Assembly: GCF_900177325.1 (NCBI RefSeq)
Contig: NZ_FXBL01000004.1
Location: 3,410,001-3,474,000, forward strand
Direction of reading: 5' to 3'
DNA from: Mesorhizobium australicum
GTDB taxonomy: Bacteria > Pseudomonadota > Alphaproteobacteria > Rhizobiales > Rhizobiaceae
DNA: 64,000 nucleotides
Below the pieces are notes generated by a model, which did not search any database, was not told the origin of the DNA, and worked only from the letters and a program-made list of their open reading frames with translations. Below are positions 1-8,560 of this stretch, one piece after another. Each line of letters opens with the position of its first letter. Positions within the stretch are counted from its first letter, which is position 1. Both the position numbers and the translations under genes were made by a program.

Positions 1-1197
1 CTGTATGCCGGGCTGCTGCCGATCACGCCCGACCGCTTGGCGCGCACGACGGAATCGCGCCGCTACGCCAACGCGACGCTGCGCGAGCTGCCGGTACGCC
101 GCGGCAACCTCGACGAGCACGTGCTGATGAACGTCGACATGAACGGCAAGGGCACGGAATATCTCGTCCTCTCCGCCGCCATGCAGAATGCGGGCTGGAC
201 CGTGAGCGTGCTGACGGACACCGCCTCCGCCTATGCGCAGACCTATGTCAGCATCACCGTCGCCGTTCTCGTGCTCGGCCTCGCCGCCCTCCTCGCCGCG
301 ATCGTGCTGCAACGGCGTGCGCGGCTTGCCGAGCGCATGGAGTTGCAGCGCACCGCGCAGGCCGAGCTCGAACGGCGCGTCGCCGAAAGGACCGCCGATC
401 TCGCCCAGGTCAACCGCCAGCTCGAGACCGAGGTCGCCGAGCGCCGCGCCACCGAACAGCAGTTGCGCAAGACGCAGTCGGACCTGGTGCAGGCAGGCAA
501 GCTCGCCGCGCTCGGGCAGATGTCGGCCGCCCTCAGCCACGAGTTCAATCAACCGCTGGCGGCGGTGAAGACCTATGCCGACAACGCCGCCATCCTGATC
601 GAGCGCGACCGCATCGCCGAGGCACGGGACAATGTCACGCGCATCTCGGCCCTGACCGACCGGATGGCGTCGATCAGCCGCCACCTGCGCAACTTCGCCC
701 GCAAGCCGAACGAGAAGCTCGGCTCGGTCGATCTCGCCGAGGTGGTCGCCGACACGGCGGAAATCGTCGCCTGGCGCCTGAAAGCGGCTGACGCGACGCT
801 GAAGGTCGATCTGGGCCCCGTGCCCCTGTCCGTCCGCGGCGGCGCCGTCAGGTTGCAGCAGGTGCTCGTCAACATCATCTCCAACGCCGCCGACGCGGTG
901 GAAGGCCTGGACCAAAGGACGATCGAACTGACGGCGCGGAAGAAAGGCGGCCGGGTCACGATCAGCGTCCGGGATCACGGACCCGGCGTCGCGCCCGCCA
1001 TCGCCGAGCGCATCTTCGACCCGTTCTTCACCACCAAGGGCGTCGGCAAGGGTCTCGGCCTCGGCCTGTCGATCTCCTACAACATCGTCAAGGATTTCGG
1101 CGGCGCGGTCTCCGCCTCCAACCATCCCGACGGTGGCGCGGTCTTCGCCATCGAGCTCGATGCGGCCAGGCCATCCGTACGCGAGGCGGCGGAATGA
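1..1197 (+). CDS. DctB-like sensor histidine kinase (5' partial)
   Basis: The reading frame is open from base 1, so the N-terminus lies outside the window; 398 residues are visible. It starts inside the periplasmic sensor region. A single membrane helix (roughly bases 240-310) is followed by a coiled coil, then the H-box with the phosphoacceptor His in SHEFNQPL. An HATPase domain carries an N-box (NIISNAADAV), a G1 box (DHGPGV) and a G2 region (GKGLGLGLSI). This arrangement and the FNQPLAA context match the DctB/NtrB class that senses C4-dicarboxylates in rhizobia. The stop codon overlaps the start of the response regulator (ATGA at 1194), so the two are translationally coupled. The ligand cannot be told from what is visible; adjacency to tctCBA suggests a di- or tricarboxylate. 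Confidence 0.88.
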   Translation: MYAGLLPITPDRLARTTESRRYANATLRELPVRRGNLDEHVLMNVDMNGKGTEYLVLSAAMQNAGWTVSVLTDTASAYAQTYVSITVAVLVLGLAALLAAIVLQRRARLAERMELQRTAQAELERRVAERTADLAQVNRQLETEVAERRATEQQLRKTQSDLVQAGKLAALGQMSAALSHEFNQPLAAVKTYADNAAILIERDRIAEARDNVTRISALTDRMASISRHLRNFARKPNEKLGSVDLAEVVADTAEIVAWRLKAADATLKVDLGPVPLSVRGGAVRLQQVLVNIISNAADAVEGLDQRTIELTARKKGGRVTISVRDHGPGVAPAIAERIFDPFFTTKGVGKGLGLGLSISYNIVKDFGGAVSASNHPDGGAVFAIELDAARPSVREAAE

Positions 1198-2528
1198 GCG
1201 CGCCGGTCGTCCTGCTTGTCGACGACGAGGAAGAACTGCGGCGCTCCACCGCCCAGTCGCTCGACCTGTCGGGATTCGTCGTCCGCGACTTCGCCTCGGC
1301 GGAACGGGCGCTGGATTTCGTCAGCCCGGGCTTCAACGGCGTGCTCGTCAGCGACATCCGAATGCCCGGTATGGACGGCATGACGCTGATGGCGCACGTC
1401 CGCGACATCGACCCCGACATTCCGGTCATCCTCGTCACCGGGCATGGCGACGTGCAGCTCGCGGTCAAGGCCATGCGCGAGGGCGCCTACGACTTCATGG
1501 AAAAGCCGTTCACAACCCAGCAGCTTGCCGATATGGCGGCCCGCGCCACCGACCGCCGCCGGCTGGTGCTGGAAAACCGGCTCCTGCGCGCGGCCGCCGG
1601 CAAGCGCGACGACCTGGAGGCGCGCCTGCCCGGGCGCACGCAGGCGATGATCGACCTGCGCTACCGGCTGCGCGCCGTGGCGGCGACGGATGCCGACGTG
1701 CTCATCATCGGCGACACCGGCACCGGCAAGGAAGTGGCGGCGCGCGCGCTGCACGATCTCAGCGGGCGCGCCAGCAGCCCCTTCGTGGCGATCAACTGCG
1801 CCGCCCTTCCCGACACGCTCATCGAGAGCGAACTGTTCGGGCACGAAGCAGGCGCCTTTCCCGGCGCGCTGCGCGCCCGCTTCGGCAAGTTCGAGCATGC
1901 GCGCGGTGGCACCGTGTTGCTCGACGAGATCGGCTCCATGCCCATCGACCTGCAGGCCAAGCTGCTGCGCGTCATCCAGGACCGCGCCGTCACCCGCCTC
2001 GGCTCCAACGACGCCGTCCAGCTCGACGTGCGTTTCGTGGCCACCAGCAAGGCCGACCTGGAGGCCGAGGTCGCGGCCGGCCGCTTCCGCGCTGACCTGT
2101 TCTACCGTCTCAACGTCGTGACGCTGCGCATGCCCTCGCTGGCCGCGCGGCGGGACGACGTGCCGCTCCTCTTCCTCCAGCTCGTCACCGAGGCCGCGGG
2201 ACGCTATCGCCGCGAGGCTGTCGAGGTGCCGCCGTCGGTCGTCGCCGCTCTTGCCCGGCGCGACTGGCCCGGCAATGTGCGGGAATTGCGCAACGCAGCC
2301 GACCGCTACGTGCTCGGTCTGGGCGCGACGCCGGCGGGCGAAGCGATCGTCGGCCAGGGCGAGGAAAAGCTCGCCGAGCGGGTGGCGGAGTTTGAGCGCG
2401 GCGTGATCGCGAGCGCACTGCGCGCCCATCGCGGCAGTCTCAAGCCGGTCTATGAGTCGCTCGGCATCTCGCGCAAGACGCTCTACGAGAAGATGCAGAA
2501 ATACGGGCTGGACAAGGCTGACCTGTAG
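1194..2528 (+). CDS. DctD-like sigma-54-dependent response regulator
   Basis: A 444-residue NtrC-family activator. It has a receiver domain (phosphoacceptor Asp54 in VSDIRMPG, Lys in EKPF), a central AAA+ domain with Walker A GDTGTGKE (173-180) and Walker B around LLDEI, and a C-terminal Fis-type helix-turn-helix ending near SRKTLYEKMQKYGL. Partner of the upstream kinase, with overlapping start and stop codons. Oddity: the loop that contacts sigma-54, normally GAFTGA, reads GAFPGA here (residues 220-225, codon CCC at 1860-1862). In NtrC-type activators this Thr is important for coupling ATP hydrolysis to open-complex formation, so the protein may be impaired, may act differently, or may tolerate Pro. 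The obvious target is the tctCBA operon directly downstream. Confidence 0.88.
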   Translation: MSAPVVLLVDDEEELRRSTAQSLDLSGFVVRDFASAERALDFVSPGFNGVLVSDIRMPGMDGMTLMAHVRDIDPDIPVILVTGHGDVQLAVKAMREGAYDFMEKPFTTQQLADMAARATDRRRLVLENRLLRAAAGKRDDLEARLPGRTQAMIDLRYRLRAVAATDADVLIIGDTGTGKEVAARALHDLSGRASSPFVAINCAALPDTLIESELFGHEAGAFPGALRARFGKFEHARGGTVLLDEIGSMPIDLQAKLLRVIQDRAVTRLGSNDAVQLDVRFVATSKADLEAEVAAGRFRADLFYRLNVVTLRMPSLAARRDDVPLLFLQLVTEAAGRYRREAVEVPPSVVAALARRDWPGNVRELRNAADRYVLGLGATPAGEAIVGQGEEKLAERVAEFERGVIASALRAHRGSLKPVYESLGISRKTLYEKMQKYGLDKADL

Positions 2529-2566
2529 GCGCCCCGACATCGATCAATCCTGCTGACTCATCGTCT

Positions 2567-2584
2567 TGGGTGGTGATTCACCCA
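2567..2584. promoter_or_regulatory. Dyad upstream of tctC, possible activator site
   Basis: Perfect inverted repeat TGGGTG-N6-CACCCA in the 234-bp gap between the DctD-like gene and tctC. A GG-N10-GC spacing typical of sigma-54 -24/-12 elements occurs at 2622-2635 and again at 2714-2727. The dyad lies about 130 bp upstream of the second, a normal distance for an enhancer-type site. Neither candidate matches the full TGGCAC-N5-TTGC consensus well, so this is suggestive only. The dyad could instead be part of a terminator for the regulator gene, although no T-run follows it. Confidence 0.25.
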
Positions 2585-2762
2585 CGAGGTAGCCGCGATG
2601 TTACGATATCCACCCATCGTCGGCCGAAAATATGCGGAAACGTCGATCGCCGCCGACATGGGGTTGTTTCTTGGCCCGATCCGTCAGCTATTGCACTATT
2701 CATAGTCGGTGCCGGGAGGATCTGTGCACCGGAGGGCTTTCAGCACAATCGGGAGGAAATCC

Positions 2763-3737
2763 ATGCAGAAGATTCTTACCGCGCTCGGCGCGGCCGCCAT
2801 GTTGTCGGTGTCGACGCTCTCGGCGCTCGCCGACTACCCCGAGCGCCCGATCACGATCGTGGTTCCGTTCGCGGCCGGCGGGCCGACCGACACCGTGACG
2901 CGTCTCGTCGCCGAATCGATGTCGAAGGATCTCGGCCAGCAGGTCGTGGTCGAGAACGTCGGCGGCGCCGGCGGCACGCTGGGTGCCGGCCGCGTCGCGC
3001 AGTCCGATCCGGACGGCTACACGCTGCTGCTCCACCACATCGGCATGGCGACCAGCGCCACGCTCTATCGCAAGCTCGCCTACGATACGCTGGGCGCCTT
3101 CGAATATGTCGGCCTCGTCACCGAAGTGCCGATGACCATCGTTGCCCGCAAGGACCTCGAGCCCGCCGATCTCAAGGGCCTGGTGGACTACGCCAAGGCG
3201 AACAAGGACACGGTGACGGTGGCGAATGCCGGCATCGGTGCGGCCTCGCATCTCTGCGGCATGCTGTTCATGACCGCGATCGGCACTCCGCTGGTCACCG
3301 TCCCCTACAAGGGCACCGGTCCTGCCATGACCGATCTGCTCGGCGGCCAGGTCGACATCATGTGCGACCAGACCACCAACACGACCAAGCAGATCCAGGG
3401 CGGCACCATCAAGGCCTATGCGGTGACGACCGCCAAGCGCCTCGACGTGCTTCCCGATCTTCCGACCACCGACGAGGCCGGCCTGCCCGGCATGCAGGTC
3501 GGCATCTGGCACGGCATCTACGCGCCGAAGGGCACCCCCGCCGACGTCACCGAGAAGCTGTCGAAGGCGCTTCAGGTCGCGCTCAAGGACGAAAACGTCG
3601 TCGCCCGCTTCGCCGAGCTCGGCACCACGCCATCGCCCGAGGCCGACGCCACGCCGGCCGCGCTCAAGGCCAAGCTCGAAAGCGAGATCGCCCGCTGGAA
3701 GCCGATCATCGAGGCCGCCGGCCAGTACGCCGACTGA
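2763..3737 (+). CDS. tctC: TctC-type tricarboxylate-binding protein
   Basis: 324-residue periplasmic solute-binding protein of the Bug/TctC family, the receptor of a tripartite tricarboxylate transporter. A Sec signal peptide (about residues 1-23, ending ALA before DYPERPI) is followed by the family's typical ITIVVPFAAGGPTD opening, which forms the ligand-carboxylate loop. The start at 2763 is chosen because GGGAGGAAATCC gives a strong ribosome-binding site and the signal peptide begins there; an in-frame start 54 bp upstream would put a long hydrophilic leader in front. First gene of a tctC-tctB-tctA operon. The substrate (citrate, tartrate, other carboxylates) cannot be read from sequence. 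Confidence 0.92.
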   Translation: MQKILTALGAAAMLSVSTLSALADYPERPITIVVPFAAGGPTDTVTRLVAESMSKDLGQQVVVENVGGAGGTLGAGRVAQSDPDGYTLLLHHIGMATSATLYRKLAYDTLGAFEYVGLVTEVPMTIVARKDLEPADLKGLVDYAKANKDTVTVANAGIGAASHLCGMLFMTAIGTPLVTVPYKGTGPAMTDLLGGQVDIMCDQTTNTTKQIQGGTIKAYAVTTAKRLDVLPDLPTTDEAGLPGMQVGIWHGIYAPKGTPADVTEKLSKALQVALKDENVVARFAELGTTPSPEADATPAALKAKLESEIARWKPIIEAAGQYAD

Positions 3738-3746
3738 CGCTTCGCA

Positions 3747-3766
3747 GGGGCGGCTCCAGCCGCCCC
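3747..3766 (+). promoter_or_regulatory. Hairpin between tctC and tctB
   Basis: Perfect 8-bp stem GGGGCGGC/GCCGCCCC with a TCCA loop, 9 bp after the tctC stop codon. No T-run follows, so it is not a classical terminator. Stem-loops in this position in binding-protein operons often protect the upstream message from 3' exonucleases and so raise binding protein over membrane subunits; that role is inferred here. Confidence 0.5.
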
Positions 3767-3818
3767 TCCTCCACCTTCCTTCCATCCGGGGCGGCAATGA
3801 CCGCCGGGGACAACAGCG

Positions 3819-4280
3819 ATGGACACTCGTGGTATCGACCGCACGAACGTCGTCTGCGGCGCGTTCTTCATCCTTGCGGGCCTCGTTTTCGGCTACCAGT
3901 CGCTCGAGGTCGATCTCGGCACCTGGCTGAGGATCGGCCCCGGCGGCCTGCCGCTGGTGCTCTCCGCCTTGCTGATCCTGCTCGGCGCCATCATCCTCGC
4001 GCAGGCCCTGCGCGTTGAGGGCGAGCCGGTCGGCAGGATCGCCTGGCGCGGCATGGTCTTCATCCTGCTCGCGCCGCTGATCTTCGGCCTCACCGTGCGC
4101 GGCCTCGGCTTCGTGCCCGCCGTCTTCGTGACGTCGCTCTTCGCCTCCTTCGCCTCCTACCGGATGAACTGGTGGATGGCGCTCCTTCTCTCCTTCGCGC
4201 TGGCGGTCTTCTCGATGATCGTCTTCAGCTACGGGCTCGGCCTGCCCTTCCAGCGTTTCGGCCCCTGGCTGCGGTTCTAG
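3819..4280 (+). CDS. tctB: TctB small membrane subunit
   Basis: 153-residue membrane protein of the TctB family, the small poorly conserved membrane subunit of tripartite tricarboxylate transporters. Four hydrophobic segments are visible: near the N-terminus (CGAFFILAGLVFGYQSL), at residues 47-63, and two in the C-terminal half, consistent with the family's four helices. It sits between tctC and tctA, with only 11 bp before the tctA start, which settles the assignment despite weak family motifs. The start codon has only a weak ribosome-binding site. Confidence 0.88.
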   Translation: MDTRGIDRTNVVCGAFFILAGLVFGYQSLEVDLGTWLRIGPGGLPLVLSALLILLGAIILAQALRVEGEPVGRIAWRGMVFILLAPLIFGLTVRGLGFVPAVFVTSLFASFASYRMNWWMALLLSFALAVFSMIVFSYGLGLPFQRFGPWLRF

Positions 4281-4291
4281 GAGGCGCAAAG

Positions 4292-5800
4292 ATGGATCTC
4301 TTCTCCAACCTCGCGCTCGGCTTCGCCACCGCCTCCACCCTTTACAACATCGGCTTCTGCCTGATCGGCGTGCTTCTCGGCACCCTGATCGGCGTGCTGC
4401 CCGGCATCGGTGCCACGGCCACCATCGCCATGCTTCTGCCGATCACCTTCCAGATCGGCGACCCGGTCTCCTCGCTCATCATGCTCGCCGGCATCTACTA
4501 CGGCGCCCAGTACGGCGGCTCGACCACGGCGATCCTCATCAACATGCCGGGTGAATCCTCCTCCGCCGTCACGGCCATCGACGGCTACCAGATGGCGCGC
4601 AAGGGCCGCGCCGGCGTGGCGCTCGCCACGGCTGCCATCGGCTCCTTCGTCGCCGGCACGATCGCCACCGTGCTGATCGCCCTGTTCGCCCCGCCGCTCA
4701 CCACGATCGCGCTCAAGTTCGGCGCGGCCGAGTACTGCTCGCTGATGATCGTCGGCCTGATCATGTCCGTCGCGCTTGCCCACGGCTCGGTCGTCAAGGC
4801 GATCGCCATGGTGGTGCTCGGCCTGCTGCTGGGCCTGGTCGGCCAGGACGTCATCTCCGGCGCGCCGCGGCTCAACTTCGGCCTCACCCAGCTCGGCGAC
4901 CAGCTGAACTTCGTGGCCATCGCCGTCGGCCTGTTCGGCATCGCCGAGATCCTGCGCAACCTGGAAGACGAGCGCACCCGCGAGGTGCTGATGGCCAAGG
5001 TCACCGGCCTGATGCCGACGCGTGAGGATTTCCGCCGCATGGTGGCACCCATCCTGCGCGGCACGGCGCTCGGCTCCGCGCTCGGCATCCTGCCCGGCAA
5101 CGGCGCGGTGCTGGCGGCCTTCGCTTCCTACACGATCGAGAAGCGCGCCTCCGACCGCCCGGAGGAGTTCGGCAAGGGCGCGCTCGCCGGCGTCGCCGGA
5201 CCCGAATCGGCCAACAATGCCGGCGCGCAGACCTCCTTCATCCCGATGCTGACGCTGGGCATCCCCGCCAACCCGGTCATGGCGCTGATGATCGGCGCGA
5301 TGATCATCCAGGGCATCGTGCCCGGTCCGAACGTCGCCGCTGAAAGGCCCGAGCTGTTCTGGGGCCTGATAGCCTCGATGTGGATCGGCAACCTTCTGCT
5401 CGTCATCCTCAACCTGCCGCTCATCGGCCTGTGGGTGAAGCTGCTGAAAGTTCCCTATTTCGTGCTGTTCCCGACGATCATGGCCTTCTGCTCGATCGGC
5501 GTCTATTCGGTGAACTCCAACGTCTGGGACCTCTACGTCGTCGCCTTCTTCGGCCTGCTCGGCTATTTCCTGCTCAAGCTGCGCTGCGAGCCAGCGCCCC
5601 TCCTGCTCGGCTTCGTCCTTGGCCCGCTGCTTGAGGAGAACCTCCGCCGCGCCATGATTCTCTCGCGCGGCGACGTCTCCACCTTCGTCACCCGCCCGAT
5701 CAGTGCCGGCCTGCTTCTGCTCGCCGCCCTCGTCCTCGTTGTCGTCTTCCTGCCCTCCGTGCGCAAGAAGCGCGAAGAGGTCTTCGTCGAGGAAGAATGA
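4292..5800 (+). CDS. tctA: TctA large transporter subunit
   Basis: 502-residue polytopic membrane protein of the TctA family, the secondary-transport subunit that takes substrate from TctC. Family hallmarks: the N-terminal LLGTLIGVLPGIGATATIA segment, the YYGAQYGGSTTAILINMPGE segment, and a second related half (GILPGNGAVLAAFASY) reflecting internal duplication. The start at 4292 follows TAGGAGGCGCAAAG, a strong ribosome-binding site overlapping the tctB stop; the frame extends further upstream but without a convincing start. The C-terminus is short and acidic. The stop overlaps the next gene (ATGA at 5797). Confidence 0.94.
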   Translation: MDLFSNLALGFATASTLYNIGFCLIGVLLGTLIGVLPGIGATATIAMLLPITFQIGDPVSSLIMLAGIYYGAQYGGSTTAILINMPGESSSAVTAIDGYQMARKGRAGVALATAAIGSFVAGTIATVLIALFAPPLTTIALKFGAAEYCSLMIVGLIMSVALAHGSVVKAIAMVVLGLLLGLVGQDVISGAPRLNFGLTQLGDQLNFVAIAVGLFGIAEILRNLEDERTREVLMAKVTGLMPTREDFRRMVAPILRGTALGSALGILPGNGAVLAAFASYTIEKRASDRPEEFGKGALAGVAGPESANNAGAQTSFIPMLTLGIPANPVMALMIGAMIIQGIVPGPNVAAERPELFWGLIASMWIGNLLLVILNLPLIGLWVKLLKVPYFVLFPTIMAFCSIGVYSVNSNVWDLYVVAFFGLLGYFLLKLRCEPAPLLLGFVLGPLLEENLRRAMILSRGDVSTFVTRPISAGLLLLAALVLVVVFLPSVRKKREEVFVEEE

Positions 5801-6393
5801 GCGACACCCCGCCAGCCTGGCCGCCCTTCTATTTCTCAGGCGGCTGGTTCCGCATGGGCTCTGACGAACCGCAGTTCAAGCTGAAGGGCAAGTTCGAGTT
5901 CGAGTTCCTGAACTCCGACGAGGGCGACGACCCGGCCCTCGCCGCCGCCTTCTATGCCGCGGATTTCCCGACCCGCGTCGCCGGGGAACCCCGGTGGCTG
6001 GCGACCGGAGGCTGGGAGATCGTCCCCGGCGAAACCTCATCGAAGGGCAGGATCCACTCCGCGGCCTTCACCGCCCGCCGCGCCGACACCGAGGTGGCCG
6101 GCCGCGTCGTCTTCTCGCCCGATCCGTCGCACTGGGTGAAGGTCGAGGTCTTCCTCGGCGCCTTCCGCGTCCTCGTCGCTCACATGGACAAGGTCTGGGA
6201 GGAGTTCGAGCTCTGGCCGTCGGGCGCGACCGAGAAGACCATCGACCCGCCCGGCCGCATTGGAAAGCGGCTCGACTGGATCAACCTCGCGCCGTCCGCC
6301 TGGCCGGCGCTGGCCCGACTCGCCGGAGACCATACATTCTCCATTGAACTGCCCGGCCGCAACGTGGTCGAGATCTCTGCCCCAGGCGACTAG
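5797..6393 (+). CDS. Hypothetical protein downstream of tctA
   Basis: 198-residue protein not recognised. It overlaps the tctA stop codon by 4 bp (ATGA), so it is presumably co-transcribed and translationally coupled with the transporter. No signal peptide or membrane segment is apparent. It is rich in Trp, Phe, Pro and Gly with alternating hydrophobic patterns (FKLKGKFEFEFLNSDEG), suggesting a beta-rich soluble fold. The coupling suggests a role tied to the transported carboxylate or to transporter regulation, but nothing in the sequence names a reaction. Confidence 0.65.
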   Translation: MSDTPPAWPPFYFSGGWFRMGSDEPQFKLKGKFEFEFLNSDEGDDPALAAAFYAADFPTRVAGEPRWLATGGWEIVPGETSSKGRIHSAAFTARRADTEVAGRVVFSPDPSHWVKVEVFLGAFRVLVAHMDKVWEEFELWPSGATEKTIDPPGRIGKRLDWINLAPSAWPALARLAGDHTFSIELPGRNVVEISAPGD

Positions 6394-6448
6394 CCACGGT
6401 TTAAAGACGGATCGCGGAACACTTGCGGCGCCGGCGTGTTTCGTCCTC

Positions 6449-7225
6449 GTGCTCATCGCGACCTTCAACATTAACAACGTCAACCGCCGTCTGCCTAATC
6501 TACTTGCCTGGCTGGCGAAACGGCAGCCCGACGTAGTGGCGCTGCAGGAGCTGAAAGCGACGCAGGCGGACTTTCCAGCCAATGCGTTGCGGGACGCCGG
6601 CTACCGCGCGGTCTGGCGCGGGCAGAAGACGTGGAACGGCGTTGCCATGCTTGCCCGCGGCCGCGAGCCGGTGCTGACCCGCGATGCCCTGCCAGGCGAC
6701 TCATCCGACAGCCAGGCCCGCTACATCGAGGCGGCGTTCAACGGCGTTGTCGTCGCCTCGATTTACGCGCCCAACGGCAATCCCCAGCCCGGGCCGAAGT
6801 TCGACTACAAGCTCGCCTGGCTGGCGCGCCTGCACCGGCATGCCACCGCACTCCGCAAATCCGGCGCGCCGTTGGTGCTTGCCGGAGACTTCAACGTCGC
6901 GCCGACTGACATCGACATCTATCCGACGAGATCCTGGGACGACGACGCCCTGATCCAGCCCGAAAGCCGGGCCGCCTTCCGCAAGCTGCTGGGCCGTAGC
7001 TGGACCGACGCGGTGCGCACGATCCATCCGGGCGAGCGCATCTACTCCTTCTGGGACTATAAGCGGAACCGCTGGCCGCGCGACGCGGGCCTCCGGCTCG
7101 ACCACCTTCTGCTCAGCCCCAACCTGCGCGACCGCCTCCTCGATGCCAATGTGGACCGTAACACCCGCGGGGAAGACGGTGCGAGCGACCATGCGCCGGC
7201 ATGGATGAAGCTGCGCGATGAGTAA
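6449..7225 (+). CDS. xthA: Exodeoxyribonuclease III
   Basis: 258-residue ExoIII/AP endonuclease of the EEP superfamily, which cleaves DNA at abasic sites and degrades the 3' strand of duplex DNA. Motifs in order: ATFNINNV at the N-terminus, the metal-binding Glu in LQELK, WNGVAMLARG, AGDFNVAP (catalytic Asp/Asn), LRLDHLLL and the terminal SDHAPAW with the catalytic His. The GTG start at 6449 is chosen because family members begin directly with the first beta strand (MKIATWN-like); the open frame runs 189 bp further upstream but covers the previous gene. Length matches the family. Confidence 0.9.
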   Translation: MLIATFNINNVNRRLPNLLAWLAKRQPDVVALQELKATQADFPANALRDAGYRAVWRGQKTWNGVAMLARGREPVLTRDALPGDSSDSQARYIEAAFNGVVVASIYAPNGNPQPGPKFDYKLAWLARLHRHATALRKSGAPLVLAGDFNVAPTDIDIYPTRSWDDDALIQPESRAAFRKLLGRSWTDAVRTIHPGERIYSFWDYKRNRWPRDAGLRLDHLLLSPNLRDRLLDANVDRNTRGEDGASDHAPAWMKLRDE

Positions 7226-7354
7226 CAGCCCGTAGCGCCTGAGGCCGGCAAGCGACGTCGGCCCTTAAATCCGCGCGCCGGATGCGGCCAGACGCTCGCA
7301 AACCTGCGCAACGCGGCTTGCAATCCACTCAAACAACGACGAAAACCGCGCCAT

Positions 7355-7440
7355 GCGGGCGTGGCGGAACTGGTAGACGCAAGGGACTTAAAATCCCTCA
7401 GCCTCTGGCTATGCGGGTTCGATCCCCGCCGCCCGCACCA
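7355..7440 (+). tRNA. tRNA-Leu (anticodon UAA)
   Basis: 86 nt including an encoded CCA. Acceptor stem GCGGGCG/CGCCCGC with discriminator A, D-arm GGCGGAACTGGTAGACGC typical of leucine tRNAs, anticodon loop CTTAAAA (TAA anticodon), a long class II variable arm, and T-arm GGTTCGATCCC. The 3' end lies 1 bp from the stop codon of the converging hydrolase gene. No integrase or partial tRNA copy is visible nearby. Confidence 0.97.
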
Positions 7441-7441
7441 C

Positions 7442-8407
7442 TCACACCGCGAACGCCTTCTCCGCCACGCGCCTGATCAGCGCTATGACCTGTTCGCGCG
7501 CCCAGTATTGCGGGTGGTGGCCGATGCCCTCGACCGTCTCGAAATCGAGCCCCTTGATGCACGGCGCGAATGTCTCGCCGTGCTCGCGCCAATCCAGCAC
7601 CTTGTCCGCCGTGCCGAACACCATGCCCGCCGGCATGTCGATCTCCTCGAAGCGCTTCGCCAGCGCCGGCATGTCGTCGCCCACCGAGACGAGGTCGGCG
7701 ACCATGTTGTAGAAGTGGCCGGGCCTCAGCCCCAGTTCCCCGCCGCCCTCCGTCATGTAGTCCTGCGGCGTCTCCTGCGGCCCGAAGACGTAGGCGAGTG
7801 TCTGCGGCGCGACCTTCAGCGCGGCGGGGATCGCCACCGTATTGGCGACGAGCCAGCGCTTCAGCGGCGAGGTGATGTAGATCGGTGCCATTTCCGGCGG
7901 AATGCCCTCGCGCGGCCTGGTCAGCGCCGAGATCAGCACGATGCCGCAGATTTTCTCCGGATGGTTCAGCGCCACCGTCAGCGTGATCATGCCGCCCAGC
8001 GAATGACCGACCACCAGCGGCCTTTCCAGCCCGAGCTTGTCGATGAACTTGGCAATCAGCGCCGCCTGCGCCGGCAGGCCGGCACTCGCGCCGGGCGCGC
8101 GCGTCGAATAGCCCGCGCCGGGCCGGTCGATCGCGATCAGCCGGTAGCCGGGGATGCGGCCGCCGAACAGCGGATGACGGAAATGGTGCAGCGTGCCGCC
8201 GAAGCCATGCACGAACAGGATCGGCCTGCCCTCGCCTTCCTCGACATAATGGATTCGGTTGCCGTCGATCTCGACGAATTTGCCCTGTGCCGGCACCAGC
8301 CGCTCGGCCCGCCGCGCGATCGCCTGGGTCCGCCACACATACCAGCCCGCCACCGCCAGCACCGCGATCAGCACGAGAACGACAAGCCAGAGGAGTATGG
8401 AGGTCAA
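7442..8407 (-). CDS. Membrane-anchored alpha/beta hydrolase
   Basis: 321-residue alpha/beta-hydrolase-fold protein. An N-terminal hydrophobic helix (residues about 3-25) without a clear cleavage site probably anchors it to the inner membrane. Then come the oxyanion-hole strand LFVHGFGGT, the nucleophile elbow GHSLGG (Ser near residue 143), the acid region FGTADKV and the catalytic His in GIGHHPQ. The catalytic triad therefore looks complete. The substrate is unknown; relatives include esterases, lipases and haloperoxidase-like enzymes. It converges on tRNA-Leu with a 1-bp gap. Confidence 0.85.
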   Translation of the reverse strand: MTSILLWLVVLVLIAVLAVAGWYVWRTQAIARRAERLVPAQGKFVEIDGNRIHYVEEGEGRPILFVHGFGGTLHHFRHPLFGGRIPGYRLIAIDRPGAGYSTRAPGASAGLPAQAALIAKFIDKLGLERPLVVGHSLGGMITLTVALNHPEKICGIVLISALTRPREGIPPEMAPIYITSPLKRWLVANTVAIPAALKVAPQTLAYVFGPQETPQDYMTEGGGELGLRPGHFYNMVADLVSVGDDMPALAKRFEEIDMPAGMVFGTADKVLDWREHGETFAPCIKGLDFETVEGIGHHPQYWAREQVIALIRRVAEKAFAV

Positions 8408-8560
8408 GATGCCGCTCCGCGGATGGGACGCGGCATTGGTAATTCATCTTTCGCAGCTGCGAAACAGGCGCCGGAAACGAAAACGGGCGGCCGGAGCCGC
8501 CCGTTCCTCAAGCCCGCATGTGATGCAAGGCATGACCCCCGCCCGCCTGCTAGGCCTCGA

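Noticed and set aside
2700..4289. 529-codon minus-strand frame over tctC and tctB
   Set aside because: Shadow frame; the plus strand has unambiguous family members with ribosome-binding sites.
7355..7440. tRNA-Leu as integration site
   Set aside because: No integrase, direct repeat of the tRNA end or composition change follows it.
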